A stretch of 51,633 bases of DNA from CALEUX01 sp037439945 (GCA_037439945.1 JBBIVA010000008.1:1-51633); one strand, 5' to 3'; shown: positions 16,363 to 26,860, numbered from the stretch's first letter. Program-made: numbers and translations. The notes: generated by a model not told the origin, from the sequence alone.

Positions 16363-17742
16363 TCAATTGTTATTGACGGAAAATACAAGGTATTCCCACG
16401 GCTGTAATAGAAAACCATTAAATGGGAATGAAATTTCCCTGTTGGTAAAGTATTCGGTAAGCTCACCGTGTATTTCTGTTTGGGCTATTAGTGATGCCGA
16501 TGTTGGTGAAAGGTTAAATATAGCGTAAACGGTATTATTATCTTTTGTTCTTGAAAAAAACAATATTTGTTCATTTGATGTTGTATCGATAATTTTCATT
16601 TTTCCACCGGCTGGGCCATTCCATAAAGCTTTGTTTTCTTTTTTAAGTTGTGTTAGGGATTTGTAAAATGGTGTTAATGAATAATTATCCCAGGCGACCA
16701 AATCTTTTTCAAAAAAACTTAGTTTTTTATCCAATGCCGATTCCTGGCCAGTGTAAATTAATGGTATTCCTTCGATCACAAAAGAAAGTACAGCGAACGT
16801 TTTAGCTGCATTCCCCATTCTCTCAAATTCCGTTCCGTTCCAACTGTTTTCATCATGATTTGATGTGAAATGCATTGGATAAGAGCCAACAGGGTATATT
16901 GAATCGGTTTTATGAAAATATTTCTTCATTTCAGTAACATTCATTTTTCCCTGTGCCACATGGTTCATAATGTGATGTAACGACCATCCGTAATTTGAAT
17001 TGAAAGCGTTAACCAGTAATTCGGTAACTCCTTCATCCTCGGCAAGCATGTAAACAGGTTTAATTTTTTCCAGAGCTTTTCGTGCGTCTTCCCAAAAATT
17101 TACTGGTACCATTCCGGCAACGTCACATCTGTAGCCATCAACACCTGTTTCCCTTACCCAAAACTCAAGGGCATCAATCATGGCCGTGCGGAGTTCCTGA
17201 TTTGCATAATCTAGCTGGGCAACATCTGTCCAGTCATATGGTGAAACCATATTTCCAAGAGAATCCTTAGAATACCAATGGGGATTTTGTGTAATCCAGT
17301 CATGGTCCCAGGCTGTATGGTTGGCAACCCAATCTAAAATTACCTTCATCCCAAGATTATGGGCTTTATGCACCAATTTTTTAAAATCATCAATTGTTCC
17401 GAATTCAGGATTTATTTCTTTATAGTTTTGAATTGAATAATAAGACCCAAGATTGCCTTTACGGTTTTTAAGCCCAATTGGGTGAATTGGCATTAACCAG
17501 AGGATATCTACTCCCAGATCTTTTAAACGAGGTAAATGTTCGGTAAAGGCATTGAAAGTACCTTCTTTGGTAAACTGGCGCACATTTACCTCATAAATTA
17601 CTGCATTATTGCTCCATTCAGGAACGGGACTGCTACTAATTAATTTATCAGATGTATATTGTGCCTGTTTGGGTTTGTTATTGCACGATGAAATTATAGC
17701 TGATAAAACAATAATCCATATTGAAATTTTTTTTAAATGCAT
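16363..17742 (-). CDS. GH13 alpha-amylase family lipoprotein
   Basis: This enzyme cleaves alpha-1,4 glucosidic bonds in maltodextrins. The 459-residue protein has a lipobox (SAIISSC, Cys20), so it is membrane-anchored, facing the periplasm or the cell surface. The GH13 motifs are intact: region I VILDWVANH (Asp137, His142), region II GYRCDVAG (nucleophile Asp207), region III YMLAEDEG (acid/base Glu235), region IV TSNHDEN (Asp297). It has only the catalytic barrel and a short C-terminal beta domain, without extra carbohydrate-binding modules, so it is smaller than SusG. It follows the GH31 gene by 10 bases and is the last gene of the tight minus-strand run before the repeat element. Confidence 0.93.
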   Translation of the reverse strand: MHLKKISIWIIVLSAIISSCNNKPKQAQYTSDKLISSSPVPEWSNNAVIYEVNVRQFTKEGTFNAFTEHLPRLKDLGVDILWLMPIHPIGLKNRKGNLGSYYSIQNYKEINPEFGTIDDFKKLVHKAHNLGMKVILDWVANHTAWDHDWITQNPHWYSKDSLGNMVSPYDWTDVAQLDYANQELRTAMIDALEFWVRETGVDGYRCDVAGMVPVNFWEDARKALEKIKPVYMLAEDEGVTELLVNAFNSNYGWSLHHIMNHVAQGKMNVTEMKKYFHKTDSIYPVGSYPMHFTSNHDENSWNGTEFERMGNAAKTFAVLSFVIEGIPLIYTGQESALDKKLSFFEKDLVAWDNYSLTPFYKSLTQLKKENKALWNGPAGGKMKIIDTTSNEQILFFSRTKDNNTVYAIFNLSPTSASLIAQTEIHGELTEYFTNREISFPFNGFLLQPWEYLVFSVNNN

Positions 17743-17752
17743 TGCTTTTTCA

Positions 17753-20158
17753 TTAAAGGTTAATAATTATTCTTGCAGGTGTCATGTTCCAATTAAAAGG
17801 AACTGTTAGTGTACTGGTTTTAGAATTGAAATTAAAAGGAATATTTTTCCTGTCAAGTTTTACTTTTGCGGGTTGGGTGCTAAGGTTTTTTATTTCCAGA
17901 ACAATATTCCTAACGGCAGGTGAAAAGCCAAAATTGTTTTTTTCATGTGCAAAATCAATTATTAGTTTTTTACCATTCCAGGTAGACGAAAAATGAAGTA
18001 ATTCATATTTTTCATCAGTAACAGATTTTGGGTCTTTACCATCATCATTAAACATTACTCCTTTACCGTTAAAAATGGTGTTATGATGATAATAATTAAC
18101 ATATAGGGTATCTGTTGAATAAAAGTCAGTTGATTTACAACTGCTTGCCAGGGGTATAAAACTACCTGTTTTTACAAAAAGTGGAATTTCATTTAATGTT
18201 ACAGGCACATTGATTATTTTGTTACCTTCAAAGGGTTGGTTTGTAAAAAAATTAATCCAGGTTCCTTCAGGTATCCAAACATTTTTTGAGGTAATTGAAG
18301 GCTCAAATACAGGTGCAACTATAATATTATTTCCCCAGTAATAAGTTTCAAAAATATCAAATGCATTATTTTCATTTGGATGTTCATACAGCATGGGTCG
18401 GGCCAGAGGCACACCGTTTGTTGTTTGTTGCCAGGCCAATGTGTAATTATAGGGAATGAACCTATACCGGAGTTTAATAGTTTCAAGTATAATTTTTTGG
18501 TAATGACTGCTGTAATAAATTGGTTCGCTTGGGTAGGTTTCGCCATGTGGCCTGAATACAGGAGTAAAAACACCAAACTGCATCCAACGGGTAAAAAGTT
18601 CTTCATCCATTTTGCCACCTGCAAAACCACCCAGATCGCTATGCATATAAGGTATTCCGCATAGTGACATGCCGAGCATAATTGGCAATTGAGCCTTAAA
18701 CCCTTCCCACGAGCGTGAAACATCACCCGACCAGGGGAATACAGAATATCTCTGACTTCCGGCGTAGCCTGCACGATTTAGAAAAAACAACCTTTCATCG
18801 GGATAATAAGATTTATAAAATTCAAATAGCATTTTACTCCAGTAATGGCCATAAATATTATGGATCTTGTCAGAAGTACCTTGTTGGTAAATAATGCCGG
18901 AGGGGTGTTTTTCAGGTTCGCCCAAATCGCCCCACCAACCTGCAATACCCTGGTTAATTAACGGAATGTGTTTATCCCAAAACCATTTTACTGCATTAGG
19001 GTTAAACATATCGATTAAAGAAGCAGGCCCAAACCAAAAATCATCAATGATGAAGGGTTTCCCTTTGCTGTTTTTCCCAAACAAACCTTTTTCGGCCCCT
19101 TGTGAATAGTTATTTGAATTTGTGAGGATAAATGGTTCTGTTATTAAAATTGTTTTAACACCTTTGCTTTTTAAATAATTTATCATCCCTGCAGGATCAG
19201 GCCAATTATCATTTTCCCAGGTTAAATTACCCATTCTGAAATCGCCCAAACCCTTTCCGAACCAATAAAGGTCAATTATCATGGCATCAAGGGGATAACC
19301 TGCCATAATCATTGAATCAGCTACGTTAATGGTTTGTTGTTGCGATTTATACCCAAAACGGCTTTGCAGATTACCAAATGCCCAACGTGGCGGAAGTGGC
19401 TGGGTACCTGTTATACTGGTATATTCATTAAGTAATTGTTTGTAGTCGTTGCCCGAAAAAATAAACAATGAGAAATAACTTTCATTTGACTGAAGACGAA
19501 AAATATCCGGTTGCGTGCTTCCAATATCGGCTTCGGCCCTTTGTGGCGAATCAAAAAGCACCATATATTTCCTGTTGGATGTAAAGAGTGGCACTGAATA
19601 GTTCAGGTTTTCCTCGCCCCACGAATATCCCCAGTGGGGCTCATTTTGGAGTCTGAGCCTGTAACCCCTTCTGTTCATTTGAATTGCCCTGGCTCCACCA
19701 CCTGTTATTTTTTCATCACCATCCAACAGAATTGAAATACCCGATCCGTTTTCAGTTTTAAAGGGTCCTGAAATTTTAACCATTTCAGAATTATCTTTAC
19801 CTGAAGGGAAATCAATTGTTAACGGGTTTTTATTTATTGAAATTGTTGATGCCCCCATTCTGATGCTTAGTTTATCATTCATATCAACAAGCAGCATTGG
19901 GAAAGATAATTGATTTGCGATGACAGCATCACTGTGTTGCGTGATAAGCGAATCGGTAAAAAATGATATATTAAATGAATTAGCCGACCAGGTTGAAAGT
20001 TTAATTATCCCCTGGTTTGTATTTAATATTATTGATTTGTCATATTGCTTATAGTTTACAAGATGGCAGTTGTTTTCAACGTTTTGTCCAATTCCGGAAA
20101 GGGAAACTAAAAGCAATAGAAAGGCCAAAACCGAACTTGAAATCCTGAATTTAAACAT
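17753..20158 (-). CDS. GH31 alpha-glucosidase, exported
   Basis: This retaining alpha-glucosidase should release glucose from the non-reducing end of maltodextrins. The 801-residue protein has a Sec signal peptide (VLAFLLLLVSLSGIGQ) and no lipobox, so it is periplasmic. The N-terminal beta-sandwich is followed by the barrel from about residue 255 (PPRWAFGNLQSRFGY). The nucleophile is Asp411 in AGWWGDLGEPE and the acid/base is Asp479 in PWSGDVSRSWEG. C-terminal beta domains carry an IVAPVFEP block. It is packed between the GH13 genes with gaps of 10-12 bases. The equivalent job in the Bacteroides sus system is done by GH97 SusB. Exact substrate preference cannot be read from the sequence. Confidence 0.94.
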   Translation of the reverse strand: MFKFRISSSVLAFLLLLVSLSGIGQNVENNCHLVNYKQYDKSIILNTNQGIIKLSTWSANSFNISFFTDSLITQHSDAVIANQLSFPMLLVDMNDKLSIRMGASTISINKNPLTIDFPSGKDNSEMVKISGPFKTENGSGISILLDGDEKITGGGARAIQMNRRGYRLRLQNEPHWGYSWGEENLNYSVPLFTSNRKYMVLFDSPQRAEADIGSTQPDIFRLQSNESYFSLFIFSGNDYKQLLNEYTSITGTQPLPPRWAFGNLQSRFGYKSQQQTINVADSMIMAGYPLDAMIIDLYWFGKGLGDFRMGNLTWENDNWPDPAGMINYLKSKGVKTILITEPFILTNSNNYSQGAEKGLFGKNSKGKPFIIDDFWFGPASLIDMFNPNAVKWFWDKHIPLINQGIAGWWGDLGEPEKHPSGIIYQQGTSDKIHNIYGHYWSKMLFEFYKSYYPDERLFFLNRAGYAGSQRYSVFPWSGDVSRSWEGFKAQLPIMLGMSLCGIPYMHSDLGGFAGGKMDEELFTRWMQFGVFTPVFRPHGETYPSEPIYYSSHYQKIILETIKLRYRFIPYNYTLAWQQTTNGVPLARPMLYEHPNENNAFDIFETYYWGNNIIVAPVFEPSITSKNVWIPEGTWINFFTNQPFEGNKIINVPVTLNEIPLFVKTGSFIPLASSCKSTDFYSTDTLYVNYYHHNTIFNGKGVMFNDDGKDPKSVTDEKYELLHFSSTWNGKKLIIDFAHEKNNFGFSPAVRNIVLEIKNLSTQPAKVKLDRKNIPFNFNSKTSTLTVPFNWNMTPARIIINL

Positions 20159-20170
20159 GGCGATTTAGGT

Positions 20171-22039
20171 TTATTTAAGCTCAATAACTAAGGCTGATTT
20201 GGCAGGGATTTTTATTGTTTTGAGATTGTTTAATTTTTGTCCGCTTACGATATCGGTCCCTGTTGAGAATCCTGACAGAATTTCTGAAAATCTCAATAAA
20301 TCCACTTTTTTATAATCATCATCGTTATTGTTTAGCAAAACCATAACCGCATTATTATCAATATACCTGAAATATACATAAACTCCATCCTGCGGAATAA
20401 AATGTAAGGTTTTTCCGTGATGTAAAACGTGACTTTTGAGACGATAATTCAATAAGGTTTTAAGGTAGTTGAAAACTTCATTCTGTGTTTGCGTCCTACC
20501 TTTTTCGGTAAAAGCATTGACCTTATCACCAGGCCATCCGCCCGGAAAGTCTTTACGGATATCTGCATGACTTTTGTACCCATTTCCATCCATTAAAATT
20601 TCGCTTCCATAATACCATTGCGGGATACCTCTTACAGTTGCCAGGAATGCTATTGCCAGCTTCATTTTTTTTACATCATTATTGTAAAAATGGAACATTC
20701 GTCCAAGGTCGTGGTTTTCAGCAAATATTACCAAATCCATTGGGTATCTGTATAAATGGTCGTCTGCAAGAACATCGTACAACCGGATAAGCCCGCTGCT
20801 CCATCCTTCATCCTCATTAAATGCCTTGGCCATAGCATCAGCCAAAGGGAAATCCATCAGGGTTTTGAGATTTGAGTTATACCCGTCACTGTTTGGAAAA
20901 TCCTTTTGCCAATAGGCGAGTTTAGCAGTGTTAGAAATCCATGATTCTCCAACAATGTTGAATTTTGGATATTCAAGCATAATCCTGGTAACCCATTTTG
21001 CCATGGCTGTTTTGTCGGGATATGGATAAGTATCCATCCTGATTCCCTGGAGACCTGCAAATTCAATCCACCAAATACTGTTTTGAATAAGATAGTTTAA
21101 AACAAGGTTATTTTGCAGGTTCATGTCAGGCATTGTGGTATCAAACCAACCTTTAGTGGTTAAATCCAAATCAGCTTTTGAAGCATAAGGATCAGAAACA
21201 GTGCTAAGCCGGTAATTTGAACGTGTAAACCCGGGGTATTGATGAATCCAGTCTTTGGCAGGTAAATCCTTCATCCACCAGTGTTCGCTGCCACAATGGT
21301 TAAAAACCATATCCATAATCATTTTAATGTTTTTTGAACGGCATTCATTTACCAACTCTTTAAACTCCTTGTTTGTACCCAGCCGACGGTCAATTTTATA
21401 AAAATCAGTTATAGCATAACCATGGTAAGATGCTTGTGGTTGGTCGTTTTCCAAAACAGGGTTAAGCCAGATGGCCGAAAATCCCAAATCCTTAATGTAG
21501 TCCAGGTTTTTTCTTATGCCGGCAAGGTCGCCGCCATGGCGACCGTAGGGTTCATTTCGGTCAGGTTTTTCTTTCATGCCCGGTATCATATCATTATTTG
21601 GGTCCCCATTGGCAAACCTGTCGGGCATTATTAAATAAATGGCATCAGTTTGGTTAAAACCCTCCCTTTTGGCTGAGTCCTTGTACCTTTCAAGTAACTC
21701 AAAATTTGTTTTTGCCTTTATTTTTCCTGATTGTTTGAAAAGAATTTCAATTACTCCCGGTTTGGCATTTTTATCAATAACCAGGTCAAGGAAAAGATAA
21801 TTAGGGTTTTCGACAGCCAATATGCTTTTGATTGTTACACCCGGGTAGTTTATTTCAGGCCGGGTGGCTGAGATTTTATTTCCATAAATCATTACCTGAA
21901 CAACAGGGTTTTCAAATCCAATCCACCATGATGATGGTTCAATGCGGTCCAATGATATTGGTTTAGCTCCCATAATACTATATAAGTTTATAAATAAGGC
22001 AGGGATCAAAAATGTTAACTTTTTAATTATTTTGCGCAT
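20171..22039 (-). CDS. GH13 neopullulanase/cyclomaltodextrinase-like enzyme, exported
   Basis: This periplasmic enzyme, comparable to SusA, should cut imported dextrins, cyclodextrins or pullulan. The 622 residues comprise a signal peptide (FLIPALFINLYSIMGA), an N-terminal cyclomaltodextrinase-type domain with PSSWWIGFENPVVQVMIYG, the barrel and a C-terminal beta domain. All catalytic elements are intact: IMDMVFNH (Asp243), GIRMDTYP (nucleophile Asp336), IVGESW (acid/base Glu365), AENHDLGRMF (Asp444). Its start overlaps the end of the GH65 gene by 17 bases, so the two are translationally coupled. It is the active paralogue of the catalytically dead protein at 13897-15786, which makes the pair a good comparison. 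Confidence 0.95.
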   Translation of the reverse strand: MRKIIKKLTFLIPALFINLYSIMGAKPISLDRIEPSSWWIGFENPVVQVMIYGNKISATRPEINYPGVTIKSILAVENPNYLFLDLVIDKNAKPGVIEILFKQSGKIKAKTNFELLERYKDSAKREGFNQTDAIYLIMPDRFANGDPNNDMIPGMKEKPDRNEPYGRHGGDLAGIRKNLDYIKDLGFSAIWLNPVLENDQPQASYHGYAITDFYKIDRRLGTNKEFKELVNECRSKNIKMIMDMVFNHCGSEHWWMKDLPAKDWIHQYPGFTRSNYRLSTVSDPYASKADLDLTTKGWFDTTMPDMNLQNNLVLNYLIQNSIWWIEFAGLQGIRMDTYPYPDKTAMAKWVTRIMLEYPKFNIVGESWISNTAKLAYWQKDFPNSDGYNSNLKTLMDFPLADAMAKAFNEDEGWSSGLIRLYDVLADDHLYRYPMDLVIFAENHDLGRMFHFYNNDVKKMKLAIAFLATVRGIPQWYYGSEILMDGNGYKSHADIRKDFPGGWPGDKVNAFTEKGRTQTQNEVFNYLKTLLNYRLKSHVLHHGKTLHFIPQDGVYVYFRYIDNNAVMVLLNNNDDDYKKVDLLRFSEILSGFSTGTDIVSGQKLNNLKTIKIPAKSALVIELK

Positions 22040-24347
22040 AGTAGTTGGGTTTTAAAGAAACGGTTTTTTTTGCTCCGGGTTTAAGGGTTAACATTTCATT
22101 ATAAATAAACAATGAAACGGCCTGGTTTGCATGAGACAGGATTTCAATTTGTTTTTGCGAAATTTTTATCTCAAGATAATTTCCTTTAAATGTAACCCTA
22201 AATGCGTATTCGTCCCAGTTTTCGGGAATAATTGGATTAAAATGAAGTTCGCCGTTATATACCCTTTTACCTCCAAAACCTTCTACAATCGACATCCAGG
22301 TGCCGGCCATACTGGTAATATGGAGTCCTTCATGAACTTCATTGTTATAATCATCAAGGTCTAACCTGCTGGTGCGCAGATATAATTCATAAGCTTTTGA
22401 TAATCTTCCGATCCGGGCGGCAAGAATAGCATGAACACAAGGTGATAATGATGATTCATGAACTGTGCGGGGTTCATAAAAATCAAAGTGTCTTCTTATC
22501 GTGTCAGTATCGTACTCATCTTCGAAAAGATATATTCCCTGAAGAGTATCGGCCTGTTTAATGAAACATGAACGTAAAATTCTGTCCCACGACCATTTTT
22601 GGTTAATTGGGCGGACCGACTTTGGTAAATCGGCAGCCATAATCTGCTCTTTATCCATGTAGCCATCCTGTTGCATAAAAATGCCCAGTTCGCTATTGAA
22701 AGGAAAGTACATCTTTTCAATAATTTCCGACCATTTGGCAACTTCTTTTTCTTTTTGAAACGATGTTTTTTCGATAATGGCATTAAAGCGTAAAGGGTTC
22801 ATTTGTTCAACCTTTTGTAAGGCTTCGGAAGCAAATTTTAAACACCATACAGCAATACGGTTTGTGTACCAGTTATTGTTGATGTTGTTTTCGTACTCGT
22901 TTGGGCCGGTCACCCCAAGAATTACATATTTATTTTTGTTTTGAGAAAAAGTTGCCCGCTGAGCCCAAAAACGTGCTATACCAATTAATACTTCAAGGCC
23001 GTATTCTTCCAGATATTTTTCATCGCCTGTATGTCTTATGTAATTGTGAATGGCAAAGGCTATTGCCCCGTTCCGGTGAATTTCTTCAAAGGTGATTTCC
23101 CATTCATTGTGGCACTCTTCGCCGTTTATGGTAACCATTGGATATAGTGCCGCTCCGTTTGAGAATCCCAGTTTCTCGGCATTTTCAATTGCTTTCTGAA
23201 GATGCTTATAACGATAAATCAAAAGGTTGCGTGTTACATGCTGTGGGGCGGTTGCAATAAAAAAGGGTATGCAATATGCTTCTGTATCCCAGTATGTGGT
23301 ACCACCATATTTTTCGCCCGTAAACCCTTTAGGCCCAACGTTTAGTCTTTCATCTTCACCTGTATAGGTTTGGTTTAACTGAAAAATATTAAACCTGATT
23401 CCTTGTTGGGCAGCCACATCACCCTTAATTTTAATATCACTATGTTCCCAAATTGTTTCCCAATGGGCTGCATGGGCTGTTAACATTTTATCGTAACCGT
23501 CAGTTTTAGCCTGAAGAGCCTTTTGCTGAGCCTTAGAAACAAGACTTTCAGGTTGATGATTTATAGAACTGCAAATACCAACAAATTTATCAAGTATAAT
23601 GGTTTGGTCACTATTTACATTAATATCTATACGGTTATCGCAATAATTTTGGTTGTGGGAGGCGCTAATAACGTAGTTTTTTACGTTCAAACTCCAGGTC
23701 ATGGCAAATGCCACCTTAAAGTCGAGTTTTCGGGTTTGTGATAAAAGAGCGGCTTCACCTTCAGATGAACTTGTTTCAAGAATATTCCAGAAATTTTCAT
23801 CATAATTGGAATCTTCATTTTTAACATTTCCATTTATATAAGGAGTAAAAGCCAGTTTACCGGAAAAACCAATTGGTGTAACCGAATACCTTATTAATCC
23901 TGTTTCCGGCTCTGTCATGCTTAGAAACCTTTGAACATCAACTTTTATTTTGCGGCCATTATTAAGAGTAGCTACAAAACTTCGTGAAAGCAGGCCCTTT
24001 TTCATGTCCAAAATACGAACAAATTCATCGGTTTTTACTTTATGCAAATCAAGGGTTTCGTCGTCAATTTCAATGTCAATTCCTATCCAGTTAGGTGAAT
24101 TAAGAACTTTTGCAAAATATTCGGGATAACCATTTTTCCACCAGCCAACTTTGGTTTTGTCAGGGTAATAAACTCCGGCTATATAGCTACCTTGTAAAGT
24201 ATCGCCACTATATTTTTCTTCGAAGTTGGCGCGTTGCCCCATTTTGCCGTTTCCAAGGCTGAAAATACTTTCTGATGCCTTTTGATATTCAGGATTAAAG
24301 CCTTCTTCAATTATTCTCCATTCATCGTTCTTTAGATACTGTCTCAT
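22023..24347 (-). CDS. GH65 maltose phosphorylase family enzyme
   Basis: The likely reaction is maltose plus phosphate to glucose plus beta-glucose 1-phosphate. The 774-residue protein has no signal peptide, so it is cytoplasmic. The acid Glu484 sits in VTGPNEYENN, the family's catalytic block. The phosphate-site motif HESSLSP follows VIFKQAD-type sequence (CFIKQADTLQG), pointing to a phosphorylase rather than a hydrolase. The next gene downstream of its partner, beta-phosphoglucomutase, uses exactly the beta-glucose 1-phosphate product, which supports maltose (or another alpha-glucobiose such as kojibiose or trehalose) as substrate. The starch context favours maltose. It is 14 bases behind the mutase gene and overlaps the next GH13 gene. 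Confidence 0.93.
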   Translation of the reverse strand: MRQYLKNDEWRIIEEGFNPEYQKASESIFSLGNGKMGQRANFEEKYSGDTLQGSYIAGVYYPDKTKVGWWKNGYPEYFAKVLNSPNWIGIDIEIDDETLDLHKVKTDEFVRILDMKKGLLSRSFVATLNNGRKIKVDVQRFLSMTEPETGLIRYSVTPIGFSGKLAFTPYINGNVKNEDSNYDENFWNILETSSSEGEAALLSQTRKLDFKVAFAMTWSLNVKNYVISASHNQNYCDNRIDINVNSDQTIILDKFVGICSSINHQPESLVSKAQQKALQAKTDGYDKMLTAHAAHWETIWEHSDIKIKGDVAAQQGIRFNIFQLNQTYTGEDERLNVGPKGFTGEKYGGTTYWDTEAYCIPFFIATAPQHVTRNLLIYRYKHLQKAIENAEKLGFSNGAALYPMVTINGEECHNEWEITFEEIHRNGAIAFAIHNYIRHTGDEKYLEEYGLEVLIGIARFWAQRATFSQNKNKYVILGVTGPNEYENNINNNWYTNRIAVWCLKFASEALQKVEQMNPLRFNAIIEKTSFQKEKEVAKWSEIIEKMYFPFNSELGIFMQQDGYMDKEQIMAADLPKSVRPINQKWSWDRILRSCFIKQADTLQGIYLFEDEYDTDTIRRHFDFYEPRTVHESSLSPCVHAILAARIGRLSKAYELYLRTSRLDLDDYNNEVHEGLHITSMAGTWMSIVEGFGGKRVYNGELHFNPIIPENWDEYAFRVTFKGNYLEIKISQKQIEILSHANQAVSLFIYNEMLTLKPGAKKTVSLKPNYYAQNN

Positions 24348-24361
24348 CGGTCTTTTTTTTA

Positions 24362-25009
24362 TTATTGGAGTTTTGAAAGTGTTTCTAATTTAATTTGATT
24401 TAATCCGCCAACTACCATATGGGCATTTGGCAGGTTCTCAATTGAACCTATTCCAATACATTTCATACCGGCGGCCAGGGCGGCTTCTACACCTGCGGGA
24501 GCATCTTCAAAAACAATACAATCATTTGGGTTCACTTTTAACTCACTGGCAGCCTTTAAAAAAACCTCGGGATCGGGCTTTGCTTTTGTTGTTTTATTGC
24601 CATCAATAATTGCATCAAAAAGGTCTGTTAATTTAAGTTTTTCAAGTATAGTTACTGCATTTTTACTGGCTGAGCCCAAGGCGGTGGATATCCCTTTTTT
24701 TCTCAATTCCAACAGAAGTTCCATAGCACCCGGAAGTATTTCCTCACTGCCCATATTAAGAATATACTTAAGGTAGATTTCGTTTTTTTTTGCAGCCAAA
24801 GCCTCCTTTTGTTCCCGGTTTAAGTTAATTCCGCCAACAGCGAGCATGATATCCAATGATTTCATGCGGCTCACCCCCTTTAATTTTTCATTGTGGGTTT
24901 CAGAAAATTCAAATCCCAGTTCATTGGCAATCTCTTTCCAGGCTATGTAATGATATTTTGCAGTATCAACAATAACGCCGTCAAGATCAAAAATACATGC
25001 TTTAATCAT
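24362..25009 (-). CDS. pgmB: Beta-phosphoglucomutase
   Basis: This HAD-family enzyme converts beta-glucose 1-phosphate to glucose 6-phosphate in the cytoplasm. The 215 residues are standard. The nucleophile Asp8 and acid/base Asp10 lie in ACIFDLDGVIVDTA. The cap-domain motif LKGVSRMKSLDIML is diagnostic for beta-PGM within the HAD family. GSASKN and VFEDAPAGVEAALAAGM give the remaining HAD motifs. It stands between the MFS permease (97 bases upstream) and the GH65 phosphorylase (14 bases downstream), a textbook metabolic pairing. Confidence 0.96.
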   Translation of the reverse strand: MIKACIFDLDGVIVDTAKYHYIAWKEIANELGFEFSETHNEKLKGVSRMKSLDIMLAVGGINLNREQKEALAAKKNEIYLKYILNMGSEEILPGAMELLLELRKKGISTALGSASKNAVTILEKLKLTDLFDAIIDGNKTTKAKPDPEVFLKAASELKVNPNDCIVFEDAPAGVEAALAAGMKCIGIGSIENLPNAHMVVGGLNQIKLETLSKLQ

Positions 25010-25106
25010 TTCCTTAACTTTTATGGCTTAATAGTCAGTTTATTCTTTTTAGCAAATCAAATTGAAGGTTGGTTTTTTTGATTTTTCTACTGAACAAAAT
25101 TATAAT

Positions 25107-26444
25107 CTAATCTTTTTTGTCATCGACAAAAATTACTGATATTGATGCAATTAATAAGCTTACACCTGCAATAATAAGTGCAAAAATTGCCTGTGAATCA
25201 AAAAACCTTTTAATAATAGGGCCACCAATTATTCCATTTACAATTTGTGGCATAGTAATAAAAAAATTAAATAACCCCATATAAATGCCCATTTTTGCAA
25301 GTGGTAGTGAGCCTGCTAAAATTGCATAGGGCATTGAAAGTATGCTGGCCCATGCTATCCCAATACCAATCATTGGAAATAATAACAAAATAGGATCTTT
25401 AATAAAGAATACTGTAATTAATCCAACAGCGCCTATTGCCAGTGATATTGAGTGGGCACCTTTACGGCTTGTTTTATTTGCAATCCAGGGTAATGCAAGT
25501 GCAAAAATTGCAGCCACTCCGTTATATACCCCAAATAATACCCCAACCCAGTTTGCTGCGTTGTTATAAGCCTCCGAACTAGTGTCGTTGGCCGGTAAGC
25601 CATAAATATGCTGTGCTATTGCAGGGGTTGTAAATACCCACATCCCAAAAAGGGCCATCCACGAAAAAAACTGTACAACTCCCAGCTGCTTCATGGTTTT
25701 TGGCATTGATGCAAAATCCTTAAATATTTGCATAAACCCCGAAGAATTTACGGCAGCATGGTCATCATCATTGGTTACCCCGAAATCTTTTAGCTGGTTT
25801 GGAGAATATTCTTTTGTTGTTACCACAGTCCATATTATTGCTGCTAACAAAACTGTGGCACCTACATAAAAAGATAATATTACATTTGGAGGAACACTGC
25901 CTTCCCCTGCAACTTTTGAAACGCCGAGCCATTCTGCCAGCACATAGGTAATCCATGAGCCAATAACCGCTCCTATTCCAATTAACGTTGATTGAACAGC
26001 AAATCCTTTAGTTCGCTGGTTGTTGGGGAGTTTATCCGCAACAAGCGCCCTAAAAGGTTCCATAGAAATATTAAACGAAGCGTCCATTATCATTAACATG
26101 CCGGCACCTATGAACATTGGTGGAATAAATGAAGCAATGGAGCCGGAGTTAGGCATAAAAATAAGCGCCAGCGCTGCAAATACTGCCCCAAACAGAAAGA
26201 ATGGCCTTCTTCGCCCCAATCTGGTCCATGTACGGTCACTGTAATGACCAACTATGGGCTGAATTATCATACCGGTAATTGGAGCTGCCAGCCAAAACCA
26301 TGACAAATGTTCAACATCAGCACCAAAGTTTTGAAGAATGCGGCTTGCATTGGCATTTTGCAGGGCAAAACCAAACTGAATGCCTAAAAAACCAATGCTC
26401 ATGTTAATAATCTGGCCTGTTGACAGCCTTGGTAGTTGCTTCAT
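25107..26444 (-). CDS. MFS sugar permease (maltose/maltodextrin uptake)
   Basis: The 445-residue inner-membrane protein has about 12 hydrophobic segments. The MFS loop motif appears as DRTWTRLGRRRPFFLFGAV after the second helix. The sequence resembles the SLC45-like GPH/MFS sugar transporters that accompany maltose phosphorylase in Flavobacteriia loci. Its place as first gene before pgmB and GH65 argues that it carries maltose or short dextrins from periplasm to cytoplasm. Substrate is inferred from context only. It is transcribed away from the lacI gene, behind a 556-base region containing two operator-like sites and a promoter candidate. Confidence 0.88.
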   Translation of the reverse strand: MKQLPRLSTGQIINMSIGFLGIQFGFALQNANASRILQNFGADVEHLSWFWLAAPITGMIIQPIVGHYSDRTWTRLGRRRPFFLFGAVFAALALIFMPNSGSIASFIPPMFIGAGMLMIMDASFNISMEPFRALVADKLPNNQRTKGFAVQSTLIGIGAVIGSWITYVLAEWLGVSKVAGEGSVPPNVILSFYVGATVLLAAIIWTVVTTKEYSPNQLKDFGVTNDDDHAAVNSSGFMQIFKDFASMPKTMKQLGVVQFFSWMALFGMWVFTTPAIAQHIYGLPANDTSSEAYNNAANWVGVLFGVYNGVAAIFALALPWIANKTSRKGAHSISLAIGAVGLITVFFIKDPILLLFPMIGIGIAWASILSMPYAILAGSLPLAKMGIYMGLFNFFITMPQIVNGIIGGPIIKRFFDSQAIFALIIAGVSLLIASISVIFVDDKKD

Positions 26445-26829
26445 GTTAATTGTTTTAAAGCGGTTAAATTAGTTAAGTATTCAAAAAACAAATTTGATGA
26501 TAATTGTTTCAAAATATTAACAAATGTAAGTTATGTTATTATTATGCCAGGTTTGTAATTATAAAGTTCAATTAACATAAAGGATGTTAAATTGATTTTA
26601 TATGCCTCATTTTAAAATGAAGTCCGTAATCAAATCTGGGGCTTGTGTAGCTTTTAAAAGTAAAAGTTAACCCGGACATTTAATTATCACAGAAACAATT
26701 TATTATAATTATGCACCACAGGCAAAATAATTAATGCAGGTAAACAAAATGCTTGTACAACCAAACAGGAAATTTTAAGTTTGGTTGAAATTGAAGTAGC
26801 TTATAAGAAAAAAACCCTTTTTGATTTTG
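26445..26829. other. Probable 5' leader of the permease operon
   Basis: No gene is visible in these 385 bases. If the promoter at 26830-26860 is real, this is a long A+T-rich untranslated leader. A second promoter-like box, TACATTTG on the minus strand at 26521-26528, would give a shorter leader of about 70 bases. A short palindrome CATTTTAAAATG occurs near 26611. Confidence 0.4.
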
Positions 26830-26860
26830 CAAAAATATTATAAATAATTACAAGTGTAAA
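26830..26860 (-). promoter_or_regulatory. Promoter candidate of the permease operon
   Basis: On the minus strand, TTTA (26860-26857), a 19-base spacer and TATTTTTG (26837-26830) fit the Bacteroidota pattern TTTG-N19/20-TAnnTTTG with one mismatch in the upstream box. The centre of the downstream box is 90 bases from the centre of operator GCAAACGTTTGC, almost the same spacing as at susC. Confidence 0.45.
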